Below are positions 9,169 to 17,732 of a stretch of DNA of 64,000 nt, piece after piece. The position numbers were made by a program, and so were the translations under genes. Source of the stretch: Mesostigma viride (Eukaryota > Streptophyta > Mesostigmatophyceae > Mesostigmatales > Mesostigmataceae); the NCBI GenBank assembly GCA_009746045.1, contig RPFO01000402.1, positions 1-64,000 of the forward strand. Reading direction: 5' to 3'. The first letter of the stretch is position 1; each line of letters starts with the position of its first letter. Under the pieces are notes generated by a model. It had not been told where the DNA came from. It worked only from the letters and a program-made list of their open reading frames with translations, and made no database searches.

Positions 9169-9388
9169 ATGATTCCTCTGGAAAAAGAGGTTGGAGCGGG
9201 ATGATTCCTCTGGAAAAGAGGTCGGAACGGGATGATTCCTCTGGAGGAGAGGTTGGAGCGGCATGATTCCTCTGGAAAAGAGGTCGGAACGGGATGATTC
9301 CTCTGGAGGAGAGGTTGGAGTGGGATGATTCCTCTGGAGGAGAGGTTGGAGTGGGATGATTCCTCTGGAAAAGAGGTTGAAGCGGGGG
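9169..9388. repeat. 31-bp tandem repeat array with a hairpin in each unit
   Basis: Seven units of 31-32 bp starting atgattcctctgg, followed by a degenerate one. Each unit contains CCTCT and AGAGG separated by 5 nt, a small stem-loop. The loop varies (GGAAA or GGAGG) while the stem is kept. Units alternate between ttggagcgg and tcggaacgg variants, suggesting higher-order duplication. No gene is seen from 9157 to 9582. Confidence 0.9.
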
Positions 9389-9582
9389 TGATTACTCTGG
9401 AATCAAATGAGAATGTCACGGATCGATTACTCTGCAAGAGGTGGATGATGTCGCTGTTCGCATAAGTAAATTGTATTCATCAATAAATTCGTTCACGATG
9501 CAGTCGACGATGTGCGAGAGTCTTCCCAATAGTACACACACGATCGCGGCGTAGAACTCTAGCTAGCACCGCGCGCGAACGG

Positions 9583-10623
9583 TCACGCGAACGGCTCGGG
9601 GAACACGATGCCGTACACCTCCTCCATGCGGTCCCTATACAGCTTCACGAACGCGTCGGCGGGGGTCAGGCGGTTGCGCCACCAATCCTCCGCGACGACG
9701 TTCGAGACGATGTCGTCGTCCTCCTTCAGCGGCAGGACGTTGACCAGCCAGAACAAGAAGTCCCACGCGGGGTCCGTCAGGATGTTGCGGGACACGCGGC
9801 ACGTGACGCGGGACCTGTCCGCCTCGTAGGGCTGCACGCTGAACCACAGCACGAACGCGGGCTTCTCGTGACCGGATATCCGGAAGCGCAGGCTCGCCGT
9901 GTACGGCAGATAAAACTCGTTGTCGACCGAGACCCTCATGGCCCCCTTCGCGGGCGCCTCGGGGGACCTGCCCTCGTCCGGCATGAGTCCCAACAGCACG
10001 CGGCCCGCGAAGTCGGCCGTGACGGGGTAGCTGTACACGCTCTTGCCCGCGAAGGGACTCGCGGATCCGTCCCGGCCCGTCTCGGCGTCCACGATGGTGC
10101 TCTTGGCGTCCACGATTTTCACGCTGTGCACGTGCTGGAGGTGCGCGTGGTCCAAGAGGTTCTCCATCACGATCATCGGGTGCGCGCCCACGAACGTCGA
10201 GTACGAGAACGTCCTGTACCCGCCGTCCTCGAACTCGGGCATCGTGGGCGGAGACGAATCCCCGTCGCCCACGCCGGCGTTCACCCACACCAGGTCCGCG
10301 TCCTCCTTCGCGTCCAGATAGTTGTCGGCGTTGTTCTGCTCGCCCCAGTACATCCCGTGGTACGCGCATCGGACGTACCCGTCCTCCACCCTGCACTTGT
10401 GGGACAACCGCGCCCCGCGGTGAGGACACGCGTTCCTCACGGCGAGCGTCTCTCCCCTCCGCTTGTGGGCGTACAGCAGGATCTCCTCGTTGTACACCTT
10501 GGTCAGCTCCGTCGATCGGGGCTTGCGTCCCACGCATACCCACTTGTCCGGTCGCTCGTTCGCCGCCGCGCGGGGTCCGCGCCCGGCCGGCGCGACGAGA
10601 CAGGCGCGCACCGCGGAGGCCAT
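9583..10623 (-). CDS. Rieske-type non-heme iron oxygenase
   Basis: Such enzymes use a [2Fe-2S] Rieske centre to pass electrons to a mononuclear iron that inserts oxygen into aromatic or tetrapyrrole substrates. Residues 66-68 (CPH in CPHRGA) and 86-89 (CAYH) give the CxH...CxxH Rieske ligands. Residues 154-166 contain N, D, H and H in the N-x2-D-x2-H-x4-H pattern of the catalytic iron site. The length is 346 residues. The overall layout is closest to the pheophorbide a oxygenase / vanillate O-demethylase-like group, so a plastid pigment substrate from an algal host is possible but unproven. All metal ligands are present, so it should be active. A TATAATAG box lies about 14 bp upstream of the ATG. 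Confidence 0.88.
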   Translation of the reverse strand: MASAVRACLVAPAGRGPRAAANERPDKWVCVGRKPRSTELTKVYNEEILLYAHKRRGETLAVRNACPHRGARLSHKCRVEDGYVRCAYHGMYWGEQNNADNYLDAKEDADLVWVNAGVGDGDSSPPTMPEFEDGGYRTFSYSTFVGAHPMIVMENLLDHAHLQHVHSVKIVDAKSTIVDAETGRDGSASPFAGKSVYSYPVTADFAGRVLLGLMPDEGRSPEAPAKGAMRVSVDNEFYLPYTASLRFRISGHEKPAFVLWFSVQPYEADRSRVTCRVSRNILTDPAWDFLFWLVNVLPLKEDDDIVSNVVAEDWWRNRLTPADAFVKLYRDRMEEVYGIVFPEPFA

Positions 10624-10688
10624 GGCTTTCTATTATAGGCCGAGAAATTGTGGAGGCCGCTCGGAGCGACCCACTCCCGGTTCGCGAC

Positions 10689-11147
10689 TCACGCGCCCAC
10701 GACGCCGCGCACGACCACCGCCATCTCGAGGACCCCGGGCGGCACGCACGCGTTCGCGTGCGCCCCGGGCCTCCACATGTCCGCCAGGCAGTCGTACGTC
10801 TCGAACCCCAGGGCGGCGCAGCACACGCGGATCTTCGACATGAAGTGCCACGGGATCTCGTTGCCGTCGTCCGACCACAGCAGCAAGTAGCGCATCGGCA
10901 CGAACGGGTCGTTCGAACGCAGCGACTCGCACAGGTCCGAGAACCCCAAATGCCACCTCGACACCTCGCGCACGGCCCACAGCGCTTTGAGGGGCGACTC
11001 GCTGCACACCAGGTTCCATCGAGGGGGGAAACCGGACCGCTCGGACGCCACCAAAAAGGCGTGCAGTTCCTTGGCCGACGAGTGGTCCAGCGGGGACGCC
11101 GCGACGGGCGCGTCCGCCGAATGGGCGGTCGACGGGGCCGGGCGCAT
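10689..11147 (-). CDS. hypothetical protein
   Basis: A 152-residue protein with a low-complexity Ala/Ser N-terminus and an ordered remainder rich in Trp and Cys (SRWHLGFSDLCESL, IPWHFMSKIRVCCAALGF). It ends in a hydrophobic stretch (VLEMAVVVRGVVGA). No family is recognised. Its stop lies 65 bp upstream of the Rieske oxygenase start on the same strand, so the two may be expressed together. Long frames on both strands overlap it, but this one has the most protein-like composition. Confidence 0.55.
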   Translation of the reverse strand: MRPAPSTAHSADAPVAASPLDHSSAKELHAFLVASERSGFPPRWNLVCSESPLKALWAVREVSRWHLGFSDLCESLRSNDPFVPMRYLLLWSDDGNEIPWHFMSKIRVCCAALGFETYDCLADMWRPGAHANACVPPGVLEMAVVVRGVVGA

Positions 11148-11247
11148 CCGGCCGGACTTCAGTACCCCGCGAGAAATTCGCGCCCGGTCGGCCGCGACGC
11201 GGACAAATAAAACCGCGGCTTTCTATCAAGACACACGCGAGCGTATC

Positions 11248-12354
11248 ATGTCGTGCGAGGAATTGGGAGTCTCGAGGTCCCGCGCGGTGTTCGCCAACGA
11301 GGTGAGAGGGGACGACGCCGAGGACGCGACCGTCAAGACCCTCACGGTCGCCGCGTCCGAAAGCGTCGTGTTGCGTCCGGGCGCGGCCCCCGGCAGCGTC
11401 GTGGACGTGGACGGCGACGCGATCGTCCGCGGGACCCTGACGGTAGGCGACGTCGCCGCGAGCACGGGCGCGCTGTCCGCGTCCGACTTCTCGGGGTCGT
11501 ACTGGCACCTCGAGGGCGGCCAGCTGCTGCTGACCAGGACGATCGCCGCGGCCGACCGACTGGCGCCAGGTACGACCGTCGCCCTGTCCTCGCTGGCCTC
11601 CGGGGCGGACACTTATCGATGGGAGTTCACGGCCGGCGGGGGGAGCACCGTCGGCTCGCCGCAAAAAACGTTCGACCTTCAATACGCCACGGTCGAAAAC
11701 GGGGTCCTCAAGGCGGGCACCGCCCAGGTGACGGGTCTCGGGCTGCCGTCCTCCTTCACGATCGTCGTCAAGGTCATTCCCCGATACGACCTCTCCGCCC
11801 CCGCCGGGAATTTCGACCTGTTCGGCTACAAGACCGTCGGCCTCCGGGTAGCCAACCACGGGTACGTGGTGCTGCGGGACAACGTCAGCAACGACTCGGG
11901 CACGGGCGGCAAGCTGAGCGGGGTCGAGGTCAACACCGAGCCCTTCGTGGCCGCGCTCACGGTGAGCGGCACGACGGCCCGCATCTACATCGACGGGGCG
12001 CTGGCGGTAACCTCCACGAACGCGTCCCTCGGACCCACCGACGCGCTCTCCCTCTCGGGGGGCGCGGACGCGGAAGGCGTGTGGTACGACGACCTCCGCG
12101 TGATCGCCGGCACGGCCCTGACGGACAAGAACGCTATGCTGTACGGATGGCGCGAGATGTACGCCGCACCGGAGACCGTGACGTACGGCTTCCGGGTCGC
12201 CAACGACGAGAGCCTGCAGCTCGTGAAGGCGCGGGGCTCCGGCGCGGCCGTCCGGGCGCTGGGCAATCCGGCGCCGTGCACCGTCACGGGCAGCAACGAT
12301 CTGGGCGCGATCGCGGACGGAACCGCCGACGTGGTCACGCAGAGCTCGAATTAA
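11248..12354 (+). CDS. LamG/concanavalin-like surface or fibre protein, paralogue 1
   Basis: A 368-residue protein starting MSCEELGVSRSR. Residues about 25-75 form a Thr/Val-rich beta segment (VKTLTVAASESVVL, DGDAIVRGTLTVGD) like those that begin viral fibre or tail proteins. The rest is a beta sandwich of LamG/ConA type, with FTIVVKVIPR, YIDGALAV and WYDDLRVI. Such domains bind glycans, so a virion surface or host-attachment role is plausible. The C-terminal block (LYGWREMY, YGFRVANDESLQ) is almost identical to that of the next gene, which shows tandem duplication. The domain assignment is an inference from the strand pattern. Confidence 0.7.
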   Translation: MSCEELGVSRSRAVFANEVRGDDAEDATVKTLTVAASESVVLRPGAAPGSVVDVDGDAIVRGTLTVGDVAASTGALSASDFSGSYWHLEGGQLLLTRTIAAADRLAPGTTVALSSLASGADTYRWEFTAGGGSTVGSPQKTFDLQYATVENGVLKAGTAQVTGLGLPSSFTIVVKVIPRYDLSAPAGNFDLFGYKTVGLRVANHGYVVLRDNVSNDSGTGGKLSGVEVNTEPFVAALTVSGTTARIYIDGALAVTSTNASLGPTDALSLSGGADAEGVWYDDLRVIAGTALTDKNAMLYGWREMYAAPETVTYGFRVANDESLQLVKARGSGAAVRALGNPAPCTVTGSNDLGAIADGTADVVTQSSN

Positions 12355-12396
12355 TCTGTCCGCCCCCGTTGAGAAGCGGCCGAGCGTCCGGCCGAG

Positions 12397-13425
12397 ATGT
12401 CCGCGACCCCGTGCGAGGAGCTGGGAGTGTCCCGAACCCGCGAGATCCGCGCCAACGAGGTGCGCGGCGACGACGAGGAGGCCGCGACCGTCAAGACCCT
12501 GACCTTGACCGCGTCCGAGAGCGTGGTGCTTCGTCCGGGCGCGACCCCGCACGCCGCGGACGTGGACGGCGACGCGATCGTGCGGGGCGGATTGAGCGTT
12601 GGCGCGGCGTCCGTCGCGACCGGGGACGCGGCCGAGGGAGCGTATTGGCACTTCGACGGCGGCCAACTCGTGTTCACGCGACGGTTCCCCGCCCCCGTCA
12701 CGGTGCCGGGGACGGCGGTGTCCGTCTCGTCGCTGGCCAGCGGGGCGGACACGTACCGCTGGGATTTCGACGAGTCCGCGGAGAGCGCGACGGGCGCGCC
12801 CGCGAAATCGTTCACGATCGACGGCTCCCCCGCTCCCGTAGAGGACGGGGTGCTCAAGATCACGAACTCGTCCGGGGTCGTCTACAACATGCCCGCCGGG
12901 ACCTTCACGTTCGCGGTGAAGGTGATCCCCCGCCAGGACCTGTCGACTCCCACGTCACTATCGCACAAGGAGCTGATCGAGTACGGGTACGCGGACGTGA
13001 GGGTGCGGAAAACCGACGGCCTGCTCCAATTCTACGACGGCAACTCGCTGTTCTCTACCACCGCGACCGTCGGCGATCAGCCTTTCCACTTGGCCATCAC
13101 CAACCAGGGGTCGAGTTTCATGGTGTACAAGGACGGCGACCTGGTCGGAAGCTCCGAGGACAGCTTTATCGCGTTCGGCGCCGCGTGGGTGCGGTTGAAT
13201 CCGGGGTACTCGGGGTGGAGCTTGTGGTTCGACGACGCCCGTTTCATCCAGGGGTCGGCCGTCGCCGACAAGAACACGCTGCTGTACGGATGGAAGGAGA
13301 TGTACGGACCTACCGAGGCGACGTACGGTTTCCGGGTGGCCAACGACGAGAGCCTGGAGTGGGTGAAACCGCGGGGCGCGATCGCGAACGGGACCGCGCG
13401 CGTGTTGGCGCGGTACTCCAACTGA
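12397..13425 (+). CDS. LamG/concanavalin-like surface or fibre protein, paralogue 2
   Basis: A 342-residue tandem paralogue of the preceding gene, 42 bp downstream on the same strand. It shares the N-terminus (CEELGVSR, NEVRGDD, VKTLTLTASESVVLRPGA), the FTFAVKVIPR strand and the C-terminal LYGWKEMY...YGFRVANDESLE block. The central carbohydrate-binding-like part has diverged most, with different loops and inserts. That pattern is expected if the two recognise different ligands. Both probably come from one transcript. The duplication is seen directly; the role is inferred. Confidence 0.7.
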   Translation: MSATPCEELGVSRTREIRANEVRGDDEEAATVKTLTLTASESVVLRPGATPHAADVDGDAIVRGGLSVGAASVATGDAAEGAYWHFDGGQLVFTRRFPAPVTVPGTAVSVSSLASGADTYRWDFDESAESATGAPAKSFTIDGSPAPVEDGVLKITNSSGVVYNMPAGTFTFAVKVIPRQDLSTPTSLSHKELIEYGYADVRVRKTDGLLQFYDGNSLFSTTATVGDQPFHLAITNQGSSFMVYKDGDLVGSSEDSFIAFGAAWVRLNPGYSGWSLWFDDARFIQGSAVADKNTLLYGWKEMYGPTEATYGFRVANDESLEWVKPRGAIANGTARVLARYSN

Positions 13426-13559
13426 CGACCGCCGCGGAAATCCTAGCTAGCTACATAATAGGCCGCGAGTGCATCCCAGCTACATAGGCCGCGAATGATC
13501 GTGAATGCATGGGATCGATACTCCGGTCACGGACCGTTACGAACAAGTCCATAAAGCCT

Positions 13560-13571
13560 TTTATTAATAAA
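13560..13571. terminator. palindromic bidirectional poly(A)-type signal
   Basis: TTTATTAATAAA is a perfect 12-bp palindrome that puts AATAAA on both strands between the convergent genes ending at 13425 and 13681. It could end transcripts from both sides. Confidence 0.5.
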
Positions 13572-13680
13572 CCTTCCGTCTTATTCAAACCCATTGAAGG
13601 AATCATCGCGCGCTCGATCATCGATCCGAGTTCAACGCATTCCACGCGGGACTAGAAAATCCATGCAGTCACGACGGCGT

Positions 13681-14169
13681 TCACCGCGTCTCCCCCGCGT
13701 CCTCGGACGCGCGCGTCGGCGCAATCGCGGACGCCCCTCCGGAGATCGCCATCGGCGACCTCGCCGGGCCGGGCACGGACGTGGGACGGATCCGTCGCGA
13801 CGGCGCTTTTTTCCACGCGCCGGCGTCCCTGTTCATGGCGGCCTCCATCGTCACCCTTTCGGCGACCGGCCCGTCCCACAACGCGGCGGTTCGGTCGCAC
13901 ATCTCGATCTCCCTCCGGATCGAGAACAGCTCTTGTCGCCTCGCGGACGTCTCCTCGTCCGTCGCGAACAGGTCCGTGCACTCCAGCCAGAGGCGCCGTT
14001 CGTTCAAGTCCTTCAGGAGCTTGGCGTTGTCTTTCGCGGCCCGGATCATGTTCGCAGGTGCGCGGCGGGCGTCCGGGAAGGCCGCGGGCCACGACGGGGT
14101 GTACACGGGGCGATTCATGGCACCGTCAGCGGCAAGACTGGCGGACATGGCGGACGTCTTTTTTGGCAA
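13681..14169 (-). CDS. hypothetical protein
   Basis: A protein of up to 162 residues. The middle is helical and charged (AAKDNAKLLKDLNERRLWLE, RQELFSIRREIEM), with a coiled-coil tendency. The ends are Pro/Ala/Arg-rich and probably disordered. Starts at 14169 (MPKKTSAM) or 14148 (MSASLAA) are both possible. It is convergent with the LamG-like pair. No family is recognised. Confidence 0.55.
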   Translation of the reverse strand: MPKKTSAMSASLAADGAMNRPVYTPSWPAAFPDARRAPANMIRAAKDNAKLLKDLNERRLWLECTDLFATDEETSARRQELFSIRREIEMCDRTAALWDGPVAERVTMEAAMNRDAGAWKKAPSRRIRPTSVPGPARSPMAISGGASAIAPTRASEDAGETR

Positions 14170-14324
14170 GAGGACACTCGGACAAGTCTCGTGTCCGGCA
14201 CTGTTTCGGGTTTCGTGGGGTTGGGAGGATCGGGATGGCGAGATGGGGTCTCCCTCTCCCTCGGCCGCTTATATACCCGGAATCCCGCCGTGACGATTCG
14301 CGGGAGGAGGCGCGGCGCTCCGTC

Positions 14325-14531
14325 CACGGATTGGAGGATACTACCGCGCGCGCGTGCACCCCTCCTGATCCACCCTCCTCGACCCCTATTTTTTGACCCC
14401 TGAAACCCCCCTTCCAGACCCCAAAAAAGACCCCTGTTCCGGTGTTCCGGCCCACCCCCCCTGGGCCGGTATCATTCGGAAAAAAAAAATTCCCGGGACC
14501 GAAATCCTTCGTTTCGGACTTAGCCGATTTC
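14325..14531. repeat. dispersed repeat copy A (direct)
   Basis: About 207 bp running from cacggattggagg to cttagccgatttc, matching 15220-15438 in the same orientation and 15847-16030 inverted. It contains the segment gttccggtgttccggccca, an A-run, and ggtatcattcgg. Together with copy B it brackets the RING gene. No gene is seen between 14170 and 14555. Confidence 0.85.
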
Positions 14532-14555
14532 ACCATCGCTCCCTTCCTCCCTCTA

Positions 14556-15071
14556 TCACTCCATCCACCGGCCCGCCACGAGCGCCACGATCGTGCGTTG
14601 GTCGCAGAAGCGGAAGTACGGCGCGACGAGGCGGCACGGCGGCTTGCGGAGGGACTTCACGCACAGAGGACAATCCATCCCCTCTCCCTTGGCCACTCCC
14701 GCGACGGCCGTGGCACACGCGCCGCAGACCGCGGCCGCGTGGACGTGCGACGCGCTCTCGGTGTGGGGGACGAAGGCCACGGAAAGGCGGTCCAGACACA
14801 TCTCGCAGCGGCACAACGTCCGCAGCGCGTCGGCGCCCTCCCCCGCCTCGCCGGCGGCGCGCTCCACCGCCCTCCGTACGAACTCGGGGACGGCGAACCA
14901 CGGGTGGACGGACGGGGCGGACGGCGGACGGTTTTCCTTCCCTCTCGGATACGGCCTCTCGACACGCGGCGGCGGCCTCGGCGGACGCACGGACGGGGTC
15001 GCGATCCTTTCGGACTCGCGGGACATCCGGACGTTGGTGATGTCCTCCATCGGGAACATGCAGGGCTCCAT
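14556..15071 (-). CDS. RING finger-like protein
   Basis: A 171-residue protein (MEPCMFPMEDI). After a Pro/Arg-rich N-terminal half, residues about 95-150 hold a cysteine/histidine array: CRCEMC, then H-x-H, CGAC and CPLC, as in RING domains that bind two zinc ions and act as ubiquitin E3 ligases. Viral RING proteins often redirect host protein turnover. The spacing is not perfectly canonical, so another treble-clef finger is possible. The gene is bracketed by direct repeat copies at 14325-14531 and 15220-15438, which may have helped its acquisition or could delete it by recombination. Confidence 0.65.
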   Translation of the reverse strand: MEPCMFPMEDITNVRMSRESERIATPSVRPPRPPPRVERPYPRGKENRPPSAPSVHPWFAVPEFVRRAVERAAGEAGEGADALRTLCRCEMCLDRLSVAFVPHTESASHVHAAAVCGACATAVAGVAKGEGMDCPLCVKSLRKPPCRLVAPYFRFCDQRTIVALVAGRWME

Positions 15072-15219
15072 GGGCGCGGTCCTCTCTATTGTTCGGCACG
15101 GGATTCGAGTGGGGGGCCACACGCGCGGGTTTATGACTCCCCGTCCACAGCAAACGGGTCGACGACGGGCCGACGCGAGGACGCGTCCCGATCGGATCCG
15201 ATCGGCGCGACGTGCTATT

Positions 15220-16030
15220 CACGGATTGGAGGGTACTTCCGCGAGTGGGTGCACCCCTCTCGTTCCACCCTCCCATCCCACCTTCTTTACCCCTATTATT
15301 GACCCCCGAAATCCCCTTCCAGACCCCCCAAAAAGACCCCTGTTCCGGTGTTCCGGCCCACCCCCCCTGGGCCGGTATCATTCGGAAAAAAAAAAATTCC
15401 TGGGACCGAAATCCTTCGTTTCGGACTTAGCCGATTTCGGCCTCTCCTCTTCCTCTCTCTCTCCCTCTCCTTTTTCTGTCCCTCTCCTTTCTCTCTCCTC
15501 TCCCTCTCTCTTCTCCCCTCTCTTCCCGTCCTTATATATCCAGGGTATAGGGGTGTATATATTTTTTTTTTCCTAATAAATCACTTTTTTAGATGATACC
15601 AGCACGCCCCCTCCGGGAATATGAACGGTATATATAGGCGGCTATTCGTCCTATTTAACCGTGGGCCGTGAATAGGACACCGTCTCATATATCCTATTTC
15701 CGGGATGGCGTGCCGGTATCATCTAAAAAAGTGATTTATTAGGAAAAAATAGATAGACCCCCTATGCCCTGGATATATGGTGACGGGAAGAGAGGGGAGA
15801 AGAGAGAGGGAGAGGAGAGAAAAAGGAGAGGGAGAGAGGGGAAGAGGCCGAAATCGGCTAAGTCCGAAACGGAGGATTTCGGTCCCCAGGAAAAGTTTTT
15901 TTTCAGAATGATACCGGCCCAGGGGGGGTGGGCCGGAACACCGGAACAGAGGTCTTTTTAGGGGTCGGGGAGGGGGGTTTCGGGGGTCAAAAAATAGGGG
16001 TCAAATAGGGTGGAACATGAGGGGTGCACC
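15220..16030. repeat. large imperfect palindrome / foldback element
   Basis: The left arm (about 15255-15600) reappears inverted at 15715-16030. The innermost 27 bp of each arm (15574-15600 and 15715-15741, taataaatcac...gatgatacc) match perfectly. The 114-bp centre keeps partial symmetry (GCACGCC ... GGCGTGC). Each arm contains repeat copy B or its inverse and a pyrimidine/purine tract (15440-15530; 15781-15845). No coding region is credible from 15072 to 16111. Candidates are a foldback transposon or MITE, or a replication-related hairpin. Confidence 0.85.
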
Positions 16031-16111
16031 ACGCGCGCGAAGAGAGACGGACTACGGTTTCAGTGTCGTGTCGATTCGGCCCGCTGTCGGCCCGCTGTCA
16101 GCCCGACGTTC

Positions 16112-16624
16112 TCACGGGCGCCGCGCGGATGTCAGTTCCAGCAGGATGGCGAAGGTGTCCCCTCCGAGGTCCAGCAGGTCGTGGCGCGCCGAGGGCAGCG
16201 CGTGGATCTGCACCCGCACCGTGGACACGCTGGAGATGGGCGGGACGAACGCGACGATCTCGTCCTTGAGGTGCGGCGTGTACACCTCGACCCCGTTGGG
16301 CACGACGACGAAGTGCGACTTGCCGCCGTAGAACCGGTGGGGGTGCATGGCCGCGTCCTCGGTGGCGGGGTCCGCGGTCGTCGCGGGCACGGCCGTCTGC
16401 ACCTTGTCGACGTCTCGGTCGCCCAGGCGGAGCGAGACGGCGGTGGAGGATTCCGAGGTGGCGGGGATCTGGGCGTAGACGAGGCGGCAGGTCTCGACGT
16501 CCTTGAGCGGCGTGGGCAGGTGGAAGGTGTCGTATCCCTTCTTGTTGTTTCCGGTGACGAGCACCCTGTGGGTCGCGCGGGCGGGCGCCAGGAGGTCGGG
16601 GTTCGTGGTCAAGGAGGAGGACAT
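16112..16624 (-). CDS. putative virion structural protein
   Basis: A 170-residue beta-rich protein starting MSSSLTTNPDLL at 16624. The segment YDTFHLPTPLKDVETCRLVYAQIPAT (about residues 32-57) resembles the F-x-L-x2-PL-x-V-x2-V-x-L...IP-x-T pattern in small structural proteins of several giant viruses. Its C-terminal part (VRVQIHALPS, DTFAILLELTS) is also strand-like. A TATACC box lies about 25 bp upstream. Frames extending upstream of 16624 lack an ATG-associated promoter, so the shorter form is preferred. The virion role is inferred from family resemblance only. Confidence 0.6.
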   Translation of the reverse strand: MSSSLTTNPDLLAPARATHRVLVTGNNKKGYDTFHLPTPLKDVETCRLVYAQIPATSESSTAVSLRLGDRDVDKVQTAVPATTADPATEDAAMHPHRFYGGKSHFVVVPNGVEVYTPHLKDEIVAFVPPISSVSTVRVQIHALPSARHDLLDLGGDTFAILLELTSARRP

Positions 16625-17103
16625 CGCTGCCGGGACCGGCCGGGAGGTATAATGATACGGCAGATATTCTCCTACGGATCCGTCGTCCGGATGTAGGAAT
16701 TTCGCTCCCACGCGTCCGCCGCGCGCGAACCGCCAGCTCGCGGAATGAGTCGCGCGATCCGATCGCGATTATATGCGCGGGCATTGTAACGGGAATCGGG
16801 ATGTCGCTCCCCGTCGTGACCATCGATCGTCTCATGCCGTCGGAGATCGTCTGACCCGCGCGGCCGACTCGGTTTGACCCGATCGACATCCCGCGCGCCC
16901 CGCGCCGAACGGGTCCATAAAGCCCTCTCCTCTCCGTGGGAAGCGCACTCGCATCCCGCCGAACCCGAAGAAACCAAACCGTACGCAGCGGGACATCCCG
17001 GACATCCTCCGCGTCCGAGTGTCCGTCTGTATCGACCGACCGACCGAGCCGAGCGCTCTCTCACTCCTAAGTTCGGACATCGCGTTTGTCCTGACCGACG
17101 TCC
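16625..17103. other. noncoding leader/intergenic region with paired dyad motifs
   Basis: No convincing gene. It holds the promoter of the minus-strand gene (about 16645-16655) and, before the gene at 17104, two 17-bp dyads: GGACATC-CTCC-GCGTCC at 17000-17016 and GGACATC-GCGT-TTGTCC at 17075-17091. Confidence 0.6.
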
Positions 17104-17460
17104 ATGGCCCGCAAAAGCCTCAAGAAGACGAGCGGGGCCGCCCGTGCGAGGGCCCGCCGGATCAACCTGGCCGCGGCTCGGGCCGCGGAACGGGAGCTGC
17201 TGGACGAGCAGACCGAGATGGTGCGCGCCATGATCGAGATCGTGCGGTCCAAAGTGCACGAGTTCGTGCGAGTTCTGGTGGACGAGGACAAGTTCCAAGA
17301 CAACGTCGCTTTCCTGGACAACGAGATGTCCCGAGCCGCCGTGGAAATCGGCGGCGCCCCCCTCGAGGGCCTGAAAACCGCGGACGCGTCCAAGGTGGAC
17401 CCGCGGATCCTGGAGATCGCGCGCGACGTGAGGCGCGAGATCCGTACCGGGATCGAATGA
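17104..17460 (+). CDS. small helical hypothetical protein
   Basis: A 118-residue protein with a basic N-terminus (MARKSLKKTSGAARARARR) followed by a long amphipathic helix (LLDEQTEMVRAMIEIVRSKVHEFV). It has the look of a small nucleic-acid-associated or coiled-coil protein. The ATG at 17104 lies 12 bp after a 17-bp dyad motif, with a second copy further upstream, like the gene at 7125. No family is recognised. Confidence 0.65.
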   Translation: MARKSLKKTSGAARARARRINLAAARAAERELLDEQTEMVRAMIEIVRSKVHEFVRVLVDEDKFQDNVAFLDNEMSRAAVEIGGAPLEGLKTADASKVDPRILEIARDVRREIRTGIE

Positions 17461-17599
17461 AAACGGACGATCGTCCGACGATCCGAAAATGCTCGTTTTC
17501 CGTAACTATTCGTAATAAACGAAATTGGAACGCCCATTGAGTGTCTGTGCGCATGCATGCAATATCGTCAGGCCCGTAGATGGAGCGCGTATTGCGCGC

Positions 17600-17654
17600 A
17601 TCGAACGGTTCGCGTTTGTAGGAAATCCACTCCTACGATTACGGACCGTTCGAT
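17600..17654. repeat. inverted repeat / potential cruciform
   Basis: ATCGAACGGT (17600-17609) pairs with ACCGTTCGAT (17645-17654), and inside it GTAGGA pairs with TCCTAC (17618-17623 and 17631-17636). It lies in the 272-bp gap between convergent genes, so it could be a terminator or a regulatory structure. Confidence 0.7.
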
Positions 17655-17732
17655 CACCGGTCGCGATAGGCGGTCAGTCGTGCGCGAATGTTTGTATTGA
17701 TGTTCGGCGTTTTTATTGATCAACATAAACAA

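Noticed and set aside
9169-9388. CRISPR array
   Set aside because: Units are contiguous without unique spacers and no cas genes are near; it is a simple tandem repeat with internal stems.
10633-12666. 677-codon open frame on the minus strand
   Set aside because: It overlaps the two LamG-like genes and the gene at 10689, and its composition (Arg/Gly/Ala with few hydrophobic cores) is that of a GC-driven shadow frame.
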